DNA of 64,000 nucleotides from JARLGU01 sp036504535 (GCA_036504535.1 DASXUY010000055.1:1-64000); one strand, 5' to 3'; numbered from the stretch's first letter, positions 44,269-53,273 are shown. Notes: generated by a model from the sequence alone, not told the origin. Translations and numbers: made by a program.

Positions 44269-44422
44269 AGTGCTCCAAAGTCGATCAAGCAGGTAGTTCC
44301 ACTGTTAGCGGGTATCGGCAGCCATCGCAGGAAAAGCAGGTACCGTTTTTTGCCTCGGTGCGACCACATCGTGACAATTCGCTCCGCCGGTTCTGCACTC
44401 ATTTGCCGATGGGATTGCGCTG

Positions 44423-46504
44423 ATGTCCGAATACCTTTCGCCTAATCGACCATCGCCCTCTCTTCGCTCCGTTTCCGACGCGTTCACAGGTGATCGCGAT
44501 CATGAGGCATCTTCAATAGAGACGAAGTACACCCCATTCGAGCAAGTCGCCGTTGACCTGCTCCACACCATGATATTGTCTCGCGAAGCCGACAAGCGCG
44601 AAGGCGTTTTGCTGCGCCAAGGCAAAGGGTGGCTCAACGTCCCCAGCGCAGGCCACGAGGCGATTGCAGCACTGTGCTACCATCTCGACGAGCGGGACTA
44701 CCTTCTGCCCATCTTCCGTGACCGGGCATTGATGCTGGCGCGCGGCATGTCGTTGGACGAAATGGCGCTTGACTATTACGCGCGCGAAGGTTCGTCGTCG
44801 CGGGGCCGCAATATGTGCAGCCACCCATCGTCGCGCCGCCTCAATGTCTTCACCACGGCAACTCCCGTTGGTGCGCAGTGCCTGCCAGCCGTCGGTATCG
44901 CCGAGGGCCTGAAGCGCTCTGCTAGCGGCGGGGTCGTGCTTTGCGTTATTGGTGACGCAGCAACCCGTCAGGGTGAGTTCTTCGAAGCAGTTAACCAGGC
45001 GGTTCAGGACTACTTGCCGATAATCTTCCTCGTGGAGGACAATGGGTACGGTATCAGCACGCCCACCGAACATACGACACCGCTCGCGCTGGGTCTCCTG
45101 CCCCCGAAGTTGCTAACGGTTATCGAAGGTTACGACGCCAAGCGAGTCTATGACGTTGGCGCGGAGCTTATAGCAGCCGCGCGCGCGGGGAGTGGGCCGA
45201 GCATTCTTTGGTGCAAGGTAGAGCGGCTCGGTAATCACACGAACGCGGACGACCATAGGGTCTATCGCGCCATATCTGAACTTGAGACCATCTCCGAGCG
45301 TGACCCCATCGCACTCCTCTCGTCGTGGATATTCAGCCACGAACTCGCGGACGCATCGGTAGTGGAGCAGGAGCGATTGGCTGGGGCAAAGCTGGTCAAG
45401 GAAGCCTACGCGGCGGCCGAGCGCGCCCCGATATCGAGCGACGCGCTTTCCGGGCTGTATGGCCCAGCAGCAGACGCAGTCATGGTGCCTGCAGCGGTAC
45501 GAGAGCGGAGCGGAGCGGCTACGACGACGATGGTGAGGACCATCAATCGCGTCCTGCGCTGCGGTATGGAATCGTTTGACAACATGTTGCTGTTTGGCGA
45601 GGACATCGAAGACCCCAAGGGCGGTGTTTTCGGGCTGACACGGGGACTCAGCACGACCTATCCCGGTCGCGTCACCAACTCGCCTCTCGCGGAAGCGACT
45701 ATTCTTGGCGCTGCGGTAGGGCTTGCGGCAACGGGCTACCTTCCCGTGTTCGAGCTTCAGTTTATCGACTTCGTTGGCCCAGGTTTCAACCAGATCGCCA
45801 GCCACATAGTCAGTCTTCGCTGGCGCACCAAGGGCGAGTGGACGTGTCCTATGGTGATCTATGCGCCGTACGGAGCCTATCTCCCTGGCGGTGGAATGTG
45901 GCACAGCCAGAGCAACGAGGGCCTTTTCACGCACATGCCTGGCCTAATGGTTGCGGTGCCGAGCACTCCGGAAGATGCCGCCGGGCTGTTCTGGTCGGCG
46001 TTTCACGGCAGCGACCCGACGCTTATCCTCTTGCCGAAGCACCTGTTTCACGTTGTGCATGATTCAGCCAACATCACGTGGGAACCTGTACCATTAGGCG
46101 TCGCCAGAGTGGTACGCGAAGGCGCCGACGCGACCGTTGTCGCGTGGGGCAACTGCGTTGAGCTTGCGGAGCAAGCGGCAGAGACAATCGCGGCCGAGGA
46201 CGGCGGCGCGGTAGAGGTGATCGACCTGCGCAGCCTTGTGCCGTGCGACTGGGCGGCCATTGAAGCGTCGGTGGCGAAAACCGGGCGGCTCATCGTCGTT
46301 CAGGAGGATTCGCGCACAGGCGGCTTCGGGCAGTCTATAATATCGGAAATGGTATCGCACGAGGGACGTTTCTTCAGTCTGGCCGCCCCACCCTATTTAG
46401 TGTCGCGACCGGATGTGCATGTTCCATTCCACCCCGATTTGGAACTCGCCACCCTACCATCGGCGTCTGACATCGTAGCCGCAATTAGAAAAACGAGGGC
46501 CTGA
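44423..46504 (+). CDS. Fused E1 alpha-beta of a branched-chain-type 2-oxoacid dehydrogenase
   Basis: One 693-residue chain carries both E1 subunits, which are usually separate. The N-terminal alpha part (to about 340) has the thiamine pyrophosphate motif CVIGDAATRQGEFFEAVNQA followed by IFLVEDNGYGIST. The beta part (from about 370) has NRVLRCGMESFDNMLLFGED, NSPLAEATILGAAVGLAATG and FDFVGPGFNQ-like FIDFVGPGFNQIASH. The complex decarboxylates 2-oxo acids and passes the acyl group to E2. Sequence style is closest to branched-chain or unspecified 2-oxoacid dehydrogenases. The E2 gene follows within two bases; no E3 gene is in the window. Confidence 0.88.
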   Translation: MSEYLSPNRPSPSLRSVSDAFTGDRDHEASSIETKYTPFEQVAVDLLHTMILSREADKREGVLLRQGKGWLNVPSAGHEAIAALCYHLDERDYLLPIFRDRALMLARGMSLDEMALDYYAREGSSSRGRNMCSHPSSRRLNVFTTATPVGAQCLPAVGIAEGLKRSASGGVVLCVIGDAATRQGEFFEAVNQAVQDYLPIIFLVEDNGYGISTPTEHTTPLALGLLPPKLLTVIEGYDAKRVYDVGAELIAAARAGSGPSILWCKVERLGNHTNADDHRVYRAISELETISERDPIALLSSWIFSHELADASVVEQERLAGAKLVKEAYAAAERAPISSDALSGLYGPAADAVMVPAAVRERSGAATTTMVRTINRVLRCGMESFDNMLLFGEDIEDPKGGVFGLTRGLSTTYPGRVTNSPLAEATILGAAVGLAATGYLPVFELQFIDFVGPGFNQIASHIVSLRWRTKGEWTCPMVIYAPYGAYLPGGGMWHSQSNEGLFTHMPGLMVAVPSTPEDAAGLFWSAFHGSDPTLILLPKHLFHVVHDSANITWEPVPLGVARVVREGADATVVAWGNCVELAEQAAETIAAEDGGAVEVIDLRSLVPCDWAAIEASVAKTGRLIVVQEDSRTGGFGQSIISEMVSHEGRFFSLAAPPYLVSRPDVHVPFHPDLELATLPSASDIVAAIRKTRA

Positions 46505-46524
46505 TCTTGCAGGGTAACAAAACT

Positions 46525-47739
46525 ATGCCAGCGGTTATCGATGGCATCGAAATCAAGTCGGCGATGAAGCCGATTGAAATACTTACCGTCCCTCAACTGG
46601 GCGAGGGCCTTCGTACGGTCAAGGTCGTGCAGCTTCTCAAGCACGTTGGGGAAGAGGTAGCTGTTGACGAGCCCATTTACGAGATTGAAACGGACAAGGC
46701 GCTTGTCTTGATTGAGTCTCCGGTTGCGGGCACAGTTGTCGAGTGGTTGGTCGAAGAGGACAGTAACGTCGCCGTCCATGCACCCATAGCACGCCTGGCA
46801 GTAGATTCTCCGGTTGAAAGCGATCCGTCCGTTCCCGCAACGTCAAGCAATGGCGCTAACGGCACGTCGAAAATCGATGAGCCAGCTGCTCCTAAGCTGA
46901 TCCCGCCACGAACCCGCGCCTACTGCAAGCAAAAGGGGATCGCGGACGACGTGATTGCGCTCATCCCTGCCGCTGGGCGATTGCTTACCGAGGCCGACGT
47001 CGACGCGTATATCGCGGCAAGCTCCGTTGCTGCGTCACCGACGCCTGCGGGAGACGAAAGCGAAGCGCGAACAGGCTATACAGACTTCCCGTTATCCGAC
47101 CGGCAGATGGCCATCAACCGGTGCGCGCTCATGGGTAATATCGAGCAGCCGCTTCCCGCAGTCGTCCGCAAGACCATTCTGTGGGACGATGTGCTCGCGG
47201 CTGCAGCTCGCGTGACCGCAATGGATGCCAACATCCACCCGACGCCGTTCCAGATTGTGGCGTACTGCGCCACACACGCCACGATGACCAACCCCAAGTT
47301 TCGGTCGGTTCTGCTGAACGGTCAAACGGTGCGCCGTTACGATCATATCAGCATGGGTTTCGCGGTTCCGTTGCCCGAAGACGAGCTTACAACTGCGGTA
47401 GTGCACCACGCCGACACGCTGGAATTGCCGGCGTTCATGCGCAAGATGCGATCGCAGATGCGCGCCGCACGTAAGGGGCTCAGTCAGGCCGACGACACCA
47501 CGACACTGCTGCTGACGACGCTCATGGACTACGATATCGTCGATGCAGTGCCCATCCTGGTGCCGCCAGCGGTAGCGGTGCTGTTTATCGGGTCCCCTCA
47601 CAGCGTCAATGGGGTTATGGTGGCCACGCTCACGCTCACCATCGACCACCGCCTGATTAACGGTATCGGAGCCGCCGCCTACCTGGCGTCGATCATCACA
47701 AACCTCACCGCTTTGGCGAGGCCCGAAGCTAACGGCTAA
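46525..47739 (+). CDS. E2 acyltransferase of a 2-oxoacid dehydrogenase complex
   Basis: The protein has a lipoyl domain with the lysine in IETDKALVLIESP, a linker of Ser/Asn/Gly, a peripheral-subunit binding domain (PPRTRAYCKQKGIADDVIALIP through LTEADVDAYI) and a catalytic domain with GFAVPLPEDELTTAVVH. The active-site motif, usually HRxxDG, reads DHRLINGIG near residue 375, with Asn for Asp. It is about 404 residues from the ATG at 46525 (AGGG upstream); TTG at 46507 and ATG at 46564 are alternatives. It directly follows E1. Its stop overlaps the stop of the convergent gene. Confidence 0.87.
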   Translation: MPAVIDGIEIKSAMKPIEILTVPQLGEGLRTVKVVQLLKHVGEEVAVDEPIYEIETDKALVLIESPVAGTVVEWLVEEDSNVAVHAPIARLAVDSPVESDPSVPATSSNGANGTSKIDEPAAPKLIPPRTRAYCKQKGIADDVIALIPAAGRLLTEADVDAYIAASSVAASPTPAGDESEARTGYTDFPLSDRQMAINRCALMGNIEQPLPAVVRKTILWDDVLAAAARVTAMDANIHPTPFQIVAYCATHATMTNPKFRSVLLNGQTVRRYDHISMGFAVPLPEDELTTAVVHHADTLELPAFMRKMRSQMRAARKGLSQADDTTTLLLTTLMDYDIVDAVPILVPPAVAVLFIGSPHSVNGVMVATLTLTIDHRLINGIGAAAYLASIITNLTALARPEANG

Positions 47740-48875
47740 CCGGCGAGCGTTGCGGTTTTCGATGCGATAAGTGTCACCCCATTCGCGAACAAGATGCCTC
47801 GCTTATCGGGCTCGGGGATGCTGGATTTACCAACTCCATCCCAAACCTCGCGGATTGGTGTCTCGGGATAACCGCTGCCAAAGAGCAACCGTTCACTCCC
47901 CAGCGTCGCGACGGCAAACTCGGGGATATGTCCCGATCCTCCAACTTCCGCCGTGTCGTAATACAGCTTACGCAACTGCCCCAAACCATCGCCCAGATTG
48001 TCGCGCGAGTCATACAACGCAAGCAGTGAGGCTAAGAGAGGCGTGCCTCCGCCGAGTTGCGAGAGCTGAATTGTTACCGCAGGAAACGAATCGAGAAAGC
48101 CGGTATGCGCCAATGTTATCGCAGCCAGTGCGAGCGATTCTCCAGCATCGAAAAGCGAGCGCAGCTCTGGGGCATCGTCCTCACGCGGCGCAACTGCCGT
48201 GTAGCCTGGAAGAGCCCCGGACGCGTGACCTGCCTGGACATTGACATGCGCCCGCCACTTGTCGGCTGCCGCGAATACTGGGCGAAGCTTTTCGGCTCCC
48301 GCTAGCGTTTCGAGCGCGGCGGATGACAGGGATACTCCGAGCAGGCCGAGTTTCCCGACGGCACGCTCCACCTCAGTGGCGCTCCATGCGGGATCCGCTG
48401 TTGTAACGCCAGCAAGTCCCGTCCAGCGTGAAGGGTTCGATTTCACCACTGCAGATAGATCGTCGTTGTAGGCAGTCCAGAACTCGCGCGCCTCAGATGG
48501 CGAGAGAGCAGCATCTATCCCAAGCGATGAAGGAAACGTTAATACCTGACGAGAAATTCCGGCATTCGCTACTGCGCGAGACCGCTTTTCGATGTCGAGA
48601 GAAGCCGTGGGATAGAATTGGCGCAAGCCGGAGGCGGTTTCGATCACAACAGCGTCAGCCGTTTCGCTCACAACTCGCGGAGCTGACGTGCGCGACCGAA
48701 GTATGGCAAGCGTGCGCGGAGAGATCCAGTAGCTGCTCCAATCGACGACGGCGCCCTTTGTCGGAAGCTGCGTAACGGCGGGAAGTGCGGCCTTCGCCTC
48801 TCGCGTCAACTCGAAAACAGCTGCCGCAGTGCCAGCGGCGACGACTGATTTGATAAATCCTCTTCTGCTATACAT
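47736..48875 (-). CDS. Exported amidohydrolase-like protein lacking metal ligands
   Basis: The 379-residue protein has a twin-arginine export signal (SRRGFIKSVVAAGTAAAVF). It aligns along its length with the neighbouring protein at 48912, an amidohydrolase-2-type TIM barrel. The residues that bind metal there are lost: DWHNHW becomes DWSSYW, the FHSGAAH segment becomes NVQAGHA, and LFGTDYG becomes LFGSGYP. It is therefore probably not a metal-dependent hydrolase; a binding or regulatory role is possible. AAAGGA precedes the ATG. It starts 36 bases after its paralog. Confidence 0.75.
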   Translation of the reverse strand: MYSRRGFIKSVVAAGTAAAVFELTREAKAALPAVTQLPTKGAVVDWSSYWISPRTLAILRSRTSAPRVVSETADAVVIETASGLRQFYPTASLDIEKRSRAVANAGISRQVLTFPSSLGIDAALSPSEAREFWTAYNDDLSAVVKSNPSRWTGLAGVTTADPAWSATEVERAVGKLGLLGVSLSSAALETLAGAEKLRPVFAAADKWRAHVNVQAGHASGALPGYTAVAPREDDAPELRSLFDAGESLALAAITLAHTGFLDSFPAVTIQLSQLGGGTPLLASLLALYDSRDNLGDGLGQLRKLYYDTAEVGGSGHIPEFAVATLGSERLLFGSGYPETPIREVWDGVGKSSIPEPDKRGILFANGVTLIASKTATLAG

Positions 48876-48911
48876 TTGGCTAGTTCCTTTGCGTTGCGCT
48901 ATGGGGCAACG

Positions 48912-50027
48912 CTACGATGTGCGACGGCTCTTTGCAGCCAACAAGTCCTGACCGTTTTTGACAAAGAGCAGATTCTGCTGCGCTTCAGTGAGTTGCGACC
49001 TGCGAACGGCTGACACGATTGGGGCAATGCTGGGCCAGACGCCGTAGTCCGTCCCGAACAGCATACGATCAGCCCCAAACAGCGAAGCAACCAGTTCCAG
49101 GGTATGCGGGGTCCGGCTCGTGGAGGCGTCCAGGTAAACCCGCCGCAGCGACGATATCGGCTCGCCGCCGCTGACGCCCTTCAAGCGGCCCGAGGCGGTT
49201 GCGAAATGGTAGGGGGCGAGCCCGCCGAGCATGGCAAGAATGACCGTGACATCGGGATAGGGCTTGAGGAAGTCAGTTTGTGTGAGTGTGGTTATTCCTC
49301 TGGCGTAACTGGCCGCCTTCTCGTATCTTGCTCGCATCGTGGCAACATCGGATCGCGGCGCGGCGATGGTGCGCTGGCCTTTGATGCTGGCATGTGCCGC
49401 CCCGGAGTGGAAGTAGAGTATGCCCGTGTGCTGCTGTAGCACTTCCAGCACGGGTGCAACTTGCTTAGCCCCTTCGAGCGTTTGAACTGCGCCCACCGGC
49501 AATACAGCGCCGATGAACCCCAGATCACGGTACCCGCGCTCAATTTCTGCGACTGCGAATTTGATATCCTGGGTTGGAATTGCGGTGTAGCCCGAGAAGC
49601 GGGTCGGATACTTCCGTACTACCTCCGCGAGATCGTCATTGGCCACGCTGCACCAGGACCGCGCATCGTCGACGGACAACCTTGGATCGGCGCCCGAGCC
49701 TAGGGAAATGATTTGGCGCTCGACGCCTACGCGATCGAGGTGCTCGATACGCGCGTCTATATCGCTGTATGCGCGGGGCCGGATAAGGCCATCGCCAGCG
49801 TCCCCGGATCTAGCTCCACCGGTACGCGTCAAGGCCGACGCCCGTGGGGGGCTCCAGTGGTTGTGCCAATCAGTGGTTCCCTTCGGCGCGACACCGTCGA
49901 TAGGGTATGAGGCGTCCGCCTCCGGTCCATAAAGCGGGTCTGGGGCAGCATTCGCAATCGCTGCGGGGATGAACGCGGCGGCAGCAGCCAGTAGTCCCCC
50001 GGCGATGATCTCTCTTCTTGTTGTCAC
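48912..50027 (-). CDS. Exported amidohydrolase (amidohydrolase-2 type)
   Basis: The protein starts at the GTG at 50027, with AAGGAG nine bases upstream, and opens with a twin-arginine signal (TTRREIIAGGLLAAAAAFIP). The 371-residue product has the metal motif HNHW (HxH), a central FHSGAAH, and the conserved aspartate in MLFGTDYG. These match the amidohydrolase-2 family, which hydrolyses or decarboxylates small aromatic or lactone substrates. The substrate is unknown. It is followed by a diverged paralog without ligands. The Tat signal suggests export in folded, metal-loaded form. Confidence 0.8.
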   Translation of the reverse strand: MTTRREIIAGGLLAAAAAFIPAAIANAAPDPLYGPEADASYPIDGVAPKGTTDWHNHWSPPRASALTRTGGARSGDAGDGLIRPRAYSDIDARIEHLDRVGVERQIISLGSGADPRLSVDDARSWCSVANDDLAEVVRKYPTRFSGYTAIPTQDIKFAVAEIERGYRDLGFIGAVLPVGAVQTLEGAKQVAPVLEVLQQHTGILYFHSGAAHASIKGQRTIAAPRSDVATMRARYEKAASYARGITTLTQTDFLKPYPDVTVILAMLGGLAPYHFATASGRLKGVSGGEPISSLRRVYLDASTSRTPHTLELVASLFGADRMLFGTDYGVWPSIAPIVSAVRRSQLTEAQQNLLFVKNGQDLLAAKSRRTS

Positions 50028-50150
50028 AGGTTTAGGCTCCTTAGAAATCGAAGAAGCGGGACGATTGTTAGCTCTCGACAGGCTCAATCGTCCCGCACCG
50101 TTTGTGAATGAGAGCCGCACGCAGCGGCCCTCAGCGTTTGCGGTTGATGA

Positions 50151-51032
50151 CTAATCGCCAGGGCCGGGGTGGTCGCCAGCTTCAATAAACCAACCTGTAG
50201 CGCCGGGGTACTTCGCCTGGCTCCAGACGATTCCTGACTGGCTCTCGACTGGGTGAGTGATTCCGCCGACAGTAACGACGCTGGGGTTCGGCGCCTTAAC
50301 GTACTTAACGTGACCGTCCATGAATGTGTAGAGTGATCCACCGTTGTGCCTGGTGCGTGCAAGAGCGTAGCTTCCGTCCCATCCATAGCTCCATGTCGGA
50401 TACCCAGCTGTCGTGAATGCGGTTTCGGAGTCGTTGCCTGACGTCATGTTGAAACCGCCGAGTCCTTCGGAGAGCAGGACAGTGTTTGCTGGTGTCTTGA
50501 TCTTGCTGATGTTGGACGTTCGCGCCCACCAACTTGGCGTCGCCCCTGCATAGGATCCGAGATAGTTCACGTTGACAATGTAGCTGCGAGTGGCGACCAT
50601 TGTTTTCTTCGCGCCAGAGTTGTCGTTTGTTGTGTACACGTCCTGGTAGACGAAGTCGGGGCACTTGTAGACAAGCGGCTCCTTCTGTCCTGCATCGTAG
50701 AGGCTCGCAACGGACGAGCCGGCCGTTGCACTGCGTGCGATATTGGCCTTCACATAGGCGTCGAGTTCGTAGTACCAGGAACCGTTACCTGTCGTCGCGG
50801 AGTCTATTTGCTGATAGTTCGACATCGGCAAGCACTCGTCGTAATCAGTCGTGTACTGAAGAAACGCTGTCCCCAGCTGCCGCTGGTTTGACTGGCATGT
50901 CGTCTGTCTCGCCTTTTCGCGTGCAGTGGCGAAGACAGGGAAGAGAATAGCTGCGAGAATCGCTATAATAGCGATAACTACGAGCAATTCTATAAGAGTA
51001 AAGCCGCTTTTGACTTTGTAATTGAGTTTCAC
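50151..51032 (-). CDS. Prepilin-type protein with H-X9-DG motif (second copy)
   Basis: The protein has the prepilin helix GFTLIELLVVIAIIAILAAI, then FATAREKARQTTCQSNQRQL, and the C-terminal motif RHNGGSLYTFMDGHVKYV. The central region is unlike the other two pilins of the window. The GTG at 51032 is chosen because AAAGGA lies eight bases before it; an ATG three codons earlier sits right on that ribosome site. It is 293 residues long. A promoter and an inverted repeat lie upstream. Confidence 0.85.
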   Translation of the reverse strand: MKLNYKVKSGFTLIELLVVIAIIAILAAILFPVFATAREKARQTTCQSNQRQLGTAFLQYTTDYDECLPMSNYQQIDSATTGNGSWYYELDAYVKANIARSATAGSSVASLYDAGQKEPLVYKCPDFVYQDVYTTNDNSGAKKTMVATRSYIVNVNYLGSYAGATPSWWARTSNISKIKTPANTVLLSEGLGGFNMTSGNDSETAFTTAGYPTWSYGWDGSYALARTRHNGGSLYTFMDGHVKYVKAPNPSVVTVGGITHPVESQSGIVWSQAKYPGATGWFIEAGDHPGPGD

Positions 51033-51184
51033 AGTGTCCATCCTTTGAAATATCGTGAACCGCGCCACTAATTCCTGACACGATTTAGCCTTAGATATAG
51101 AACGCGAAAAGGAGCCCGAATCGGCGCGAAAAGCGCTCAATTCGGCCTCCTGTATTTCAGGTCAGCCTAATCTCTATAAACCAT

Positions 51185-51199
51185 ACTGGTTTAGTATGG
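51185..51199. promoter_or_regulatory. Inverted repeat downstream of the pilin promoter
   Basis: AAACCA-tac-TGGTTT at 51185-51199 overlaps a second dyad, CCATACT-ggttt-AGTATGG. It lies a few bases after the expected minus-strand transcription start, as an operator would. Confidence 0.4.
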
Positions 51200-51212
51200 A
51201 ATACTTAATTCA

Positions 51213-51242
51213 TTTGTACCACATGTCTACGGGGATTGTCAA
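51213..51242 (-). promoter_or_regulatory. Probable promoter of the second pilin gene
   Basis: On the minus strand TTGACA (51237-51242) and TACAAA (51213-51218) have an 18-base spacer. The start codon lies about 175 bases downstream. Confidence 0.55.
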
Positions 51243-51465
51243 CATTAGAAATACAAAAAAGTGCAAGTTCGTATTCAATCGGCCAATTGGAGGACGAACG
51301 AGCGAACCGACGCGCGTGCGCGGGTGTCGGTGACCAGATTGTGCGGCGTTTCGTCCAAGTCCGTTGGTGCTGCGCCACCGACCAAATAGAGGTCGCCGAT
51401 TGCACGTGCGTCTCCCCTCCCCGGCGGATTGTTTCGCGTGCGCGCGTTGGGATGCTTACGCAACC

Positions 51466-51826
51466 TTGACAACCTTCCCGGGCACCGCCATAATATTGGG
51501 CAGACACAAGTCCGAATCAGCACGTAACCAGGCTGAGCCTGGACCCTTATCGCGCTTCGATTACTGCGTGGGTTAGTTTGCAATAGTCACGCCCTGAGGG
51601 CACCCGGCGTACGGCTCAGGCTTATGTTGAATCAAATTCTGTACAGATTGCACAGAATCTAACTGGGAAGTACAGAAGGACATCTGCCGTCGTGGTCCGC
51701 ATCGCGTTGACCCCGCTAAACGCCATTCCCCGGCGCTGTCCCGGCAGACAACTGAAAAAGCGTACGGCTCGGCTGCCGTAAACCTTTCAAATTAGCGCGC
51801 ATAGCCAAAACACAAGGAGTTTCCTG
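51466..51826 (+). promoter_or_regulatory. Promoter and long leader of the aldolase gene
   Basis: TTGACA (51466-51471), a 17-base spacer and CATAAT (51489-51494) predict a start at about 51501 and a leader of about 325 bases. In the leader, ATTCTGT at 51637-51643 and ACAGAAT at 51653-51659 form an inverted repeat, and TACGGC-tcggct-GCCGTA near 51765 forms a hairpin. AAGGAG sits just before the start codon. I do not recognise a known riboswitch class. No protein gene is supported between 51033 and 51826. Confidence 0.5.
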
Positions 51827-52792
51827 ATGATCGTTCCGACAAAAGTCCTCTTCGAGCACGCCTATGGCAACTACGCTCTTGGAGCCTACAATATCAACAA
51901 CGCCGAGCAGACGATGGGCCTTTTCCAGGGATGTATCGATTCCCAGGCTCCGTTCATCATCCAGATCTCGAAGGGCGCCCGCAAGTACACCGACAAGCGC
52001 ATGCTCGAAGGCATCATCCGCTCCGCCGAAGCCATCTTCCCGGAAGCCGTCTTCGCCGTTCACCTCGACCATGGTGACGAAGAGACCGCCCACGAGTGCA
52101 TCGACAGCGGATTCTACTCCTCGGTCATGATCGACGCGTCCCACGACCCGTTCGAAGAGAATGTCGCCATCACCAAGCGTGTCAGCGACCATGCGCACAG
52201 CAAGGGCATCTCGGTCGAAGCTGAGCTCGGTATGCTCGGCGGCGTCGAGGAAGACATCAAGGTTGACGAAAAGAACGCCTGCCTCACCGACCCGCTGGAA
52301 GCCAAGGCTTTCATCGAGCAGAGCGGTGCCGACTGCCTCGCCTGCGCCATCGGCACATCCCACGGTGCATACAAGTTCTCCGGCGGCCAGGGCCTGCACT
52401 TCGATCGCATCAAGGCGATCCAGGAAGCGATCCCCGGCATCCCTCTCGTCATGCACGGCTCGTCCTCGGTTCCCCAGGACGAAGTCGAGCGCATCAACGC
52501 TGCTGGCGGCACCATGAAGACCGGCGCCAAGGGTGTAGACCCTGAGCAGTACCTTCCCGCCGCCAAACTCGGCGTCTGCAAGGTCAACATCGACACCGAC
52601 GGTCGCCTCGTCTGGACCCGTGTCCACCGCGAGTTCTTCCGCGACAAGTCGGCCGAGTTCGACTTCCGCCCGGTCGGCAAGATCTTCATGGCCGAATACG
52701 CCAAGTTCATCGCGTCCCGCAACGCCTACCTCGGTTCCAAGGACCAGCTAGACGGCGCCCGAGCCCACGCGAAGAAGGCCCTCGGCCTGTAA
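51827..52792 (+). CDS. fba: Fructose-bisphosphate aldolase, class II
   Basis: This enzyme of glycolysis and gluconeogenesis splits fructose-1,6-bisphosphate. The 321-residue protein has the class II zinc sites in VHLDHGDE (about residues 80-87), SVEAELGMLGG, AIGTSHGAYK and PLVMHGSSSVP, and a late KVNIDTDGR. It is complete. AAGGAG precedes the ATG. The codon use is markedly biased to C- and G-ending codons, unlike its neighbours, as expected for a highly expressed gene. Its last 110 or so bases plus terminator recur twice downstream. Confidence 0.96.
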   Translation: MIVPTKVLFEHAYGNYALGAYNINNAEQTMGLFQGCIDSQAPFIIQISKGARKYTDKRMLEGIIRSAEAIFPEAVFAVHLDHGDEETAHECIDSGFYSSVMIDASHDPFEENVAITKRVSDHAHSKGISVEAELGMLGGVEEDIKVDEKNACLTDPLEAKAFIEQSGADCLACAIGTSHGAYKFSGGQGLHFDRIKAIQEAIPGIPLVMHGSSSVPQDEVERINAAGGTMKTGAKGVDPEQYLPAAKLGVCKVNIDTDGRLVWTRVHREFFRDKSAEFDFRPVGKIFMAEYAKFIASRNAYLGSKDQLDGARAHAKKALGL

Positions 52793-52862
52793 GAGCGACG
52801 CACCGGCAAGCACTACCGCAAACGCCCCGCCAGATTCTGGCGGGGCGTTTGTGCGTGTGGGG
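52681..52862 (+). repeat. Repeat R1: native 3' end of fba with terminator hairpin
   Basis: This is the original of a segment found again at 53592-53740 and 54507-54690. It covers the last 37 codons of fba and a terminator-like hairpin (CAAACGCCCCGCCAG-att-CTGGCGGGGCGTTTG, 52819-52851). The two other copies match with scattered differences. Confidence 0.85.
52819..52851. terminator. Terminator hairpin after fba
   Basis: A 15-base-pair perfect stem ends in GTTTG. The T run is short (TTT), so it relies on the very stable stem. Copies lie at 53697-53729 and 54644-54676. Confidence 0.75.
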
Positions 52863-52907
52863 TGCGGAGCCGGAGCCGCCGCGCGTAGTCCGACGATTCC
52901 GCCATGG

Positions 52908-52935
52908 TTCAAATCCGCCGTACTTGGAATATAAT
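52908..52935 (+). promoter_or_regulatory. Putative promoter of the first toxin-antitoxin module
   Basis: TTCAAA (52908-52913), a 16-base spacer and TATAAT (52930-52935) lie 45 bases before the antitoxin start. Confidence 0.45.
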
Positions 52936-52979
52936 GAACCAGCGGCGTGTGGCGGCGGCAGGATGAAAGGGCCGGGAAC

Positions 52980-53273
52980 ATGACTTTTGAGATACAAATG
53001 CAAATTGACAACCAAAGCCCAGAGGGGCGGGCATTGGAAGCCATAATGACCCGTGACCGAGTGTCTCCCGAGGGTGCAATTCGCCTCCTGTTAGCGCAGT
53101 TGGGTACGACCACGTCGGACGCGATCATTGACTTGTTCACTCCGGAGGTCGTTGCCGACCTGCGCAGTATTGCGGCAGACATCGAAGCTGGCGGAAGATC
53201 TTACTCCATGGACGAAGTCGACGACAACTTTGTCGAGAAGCGAGAATCATGGCTGGCAAACCACCCTAGCTAA
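52980..53273 (+). CDS. Putative antitoxin of a ParE/RelE-type module
   Basis: The ATG at 52980 gives a 97-residue protein beginning MTFEIQMQIDNQ. It is acidic at its C-terminus (MDEVDDNFVEKRESW). I do not recognise a named antitoxin family; the call rests on size, acidity and a ParE/RelE-like frame that starts within its last 25 bases, the usual overlap in such modules. It lies in the first insert between two copies of the fba 3' end. Confidence 0.55.
   Translation: MTFEIQMQIDNQSPEGRALEAIMTRDRVSPEGAIRLLLAQLGTTTSDAIIDLFTPEVVADLRSIAADIEAGGRSYSMDEVDDNFVEKRESWLANHPS

Noticed and set aside
45113..45934. Open frame of 273 codons opposite the E1 gene
   Set aside because: It is antisense to the conserved E1 alpha-beta sequence and low in recognisable protein features.
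51205..51583. Two overlapping small open frames upstream of fba on the minus strand
   Set aside because: No ribosome site or family signal was found, and they overlap the predicted fba promoter and leader and the second pilin gene's promoter.
51637..51683. Half-sites TACAGA in the fba leader as members of the mannose-regulon operator set
   Set aside because: Neither copy forms the CG-centred palindrome; the arrangement is inverted or spaced differently.
52906..52920. GGTTCAAATCC resembling a tRNA T-loop between R1 and the first antitoxin
   Set aside because: The flanking bases do not pair as a T-arm, and no anticodon or acceptor stem can be drawn upstream.
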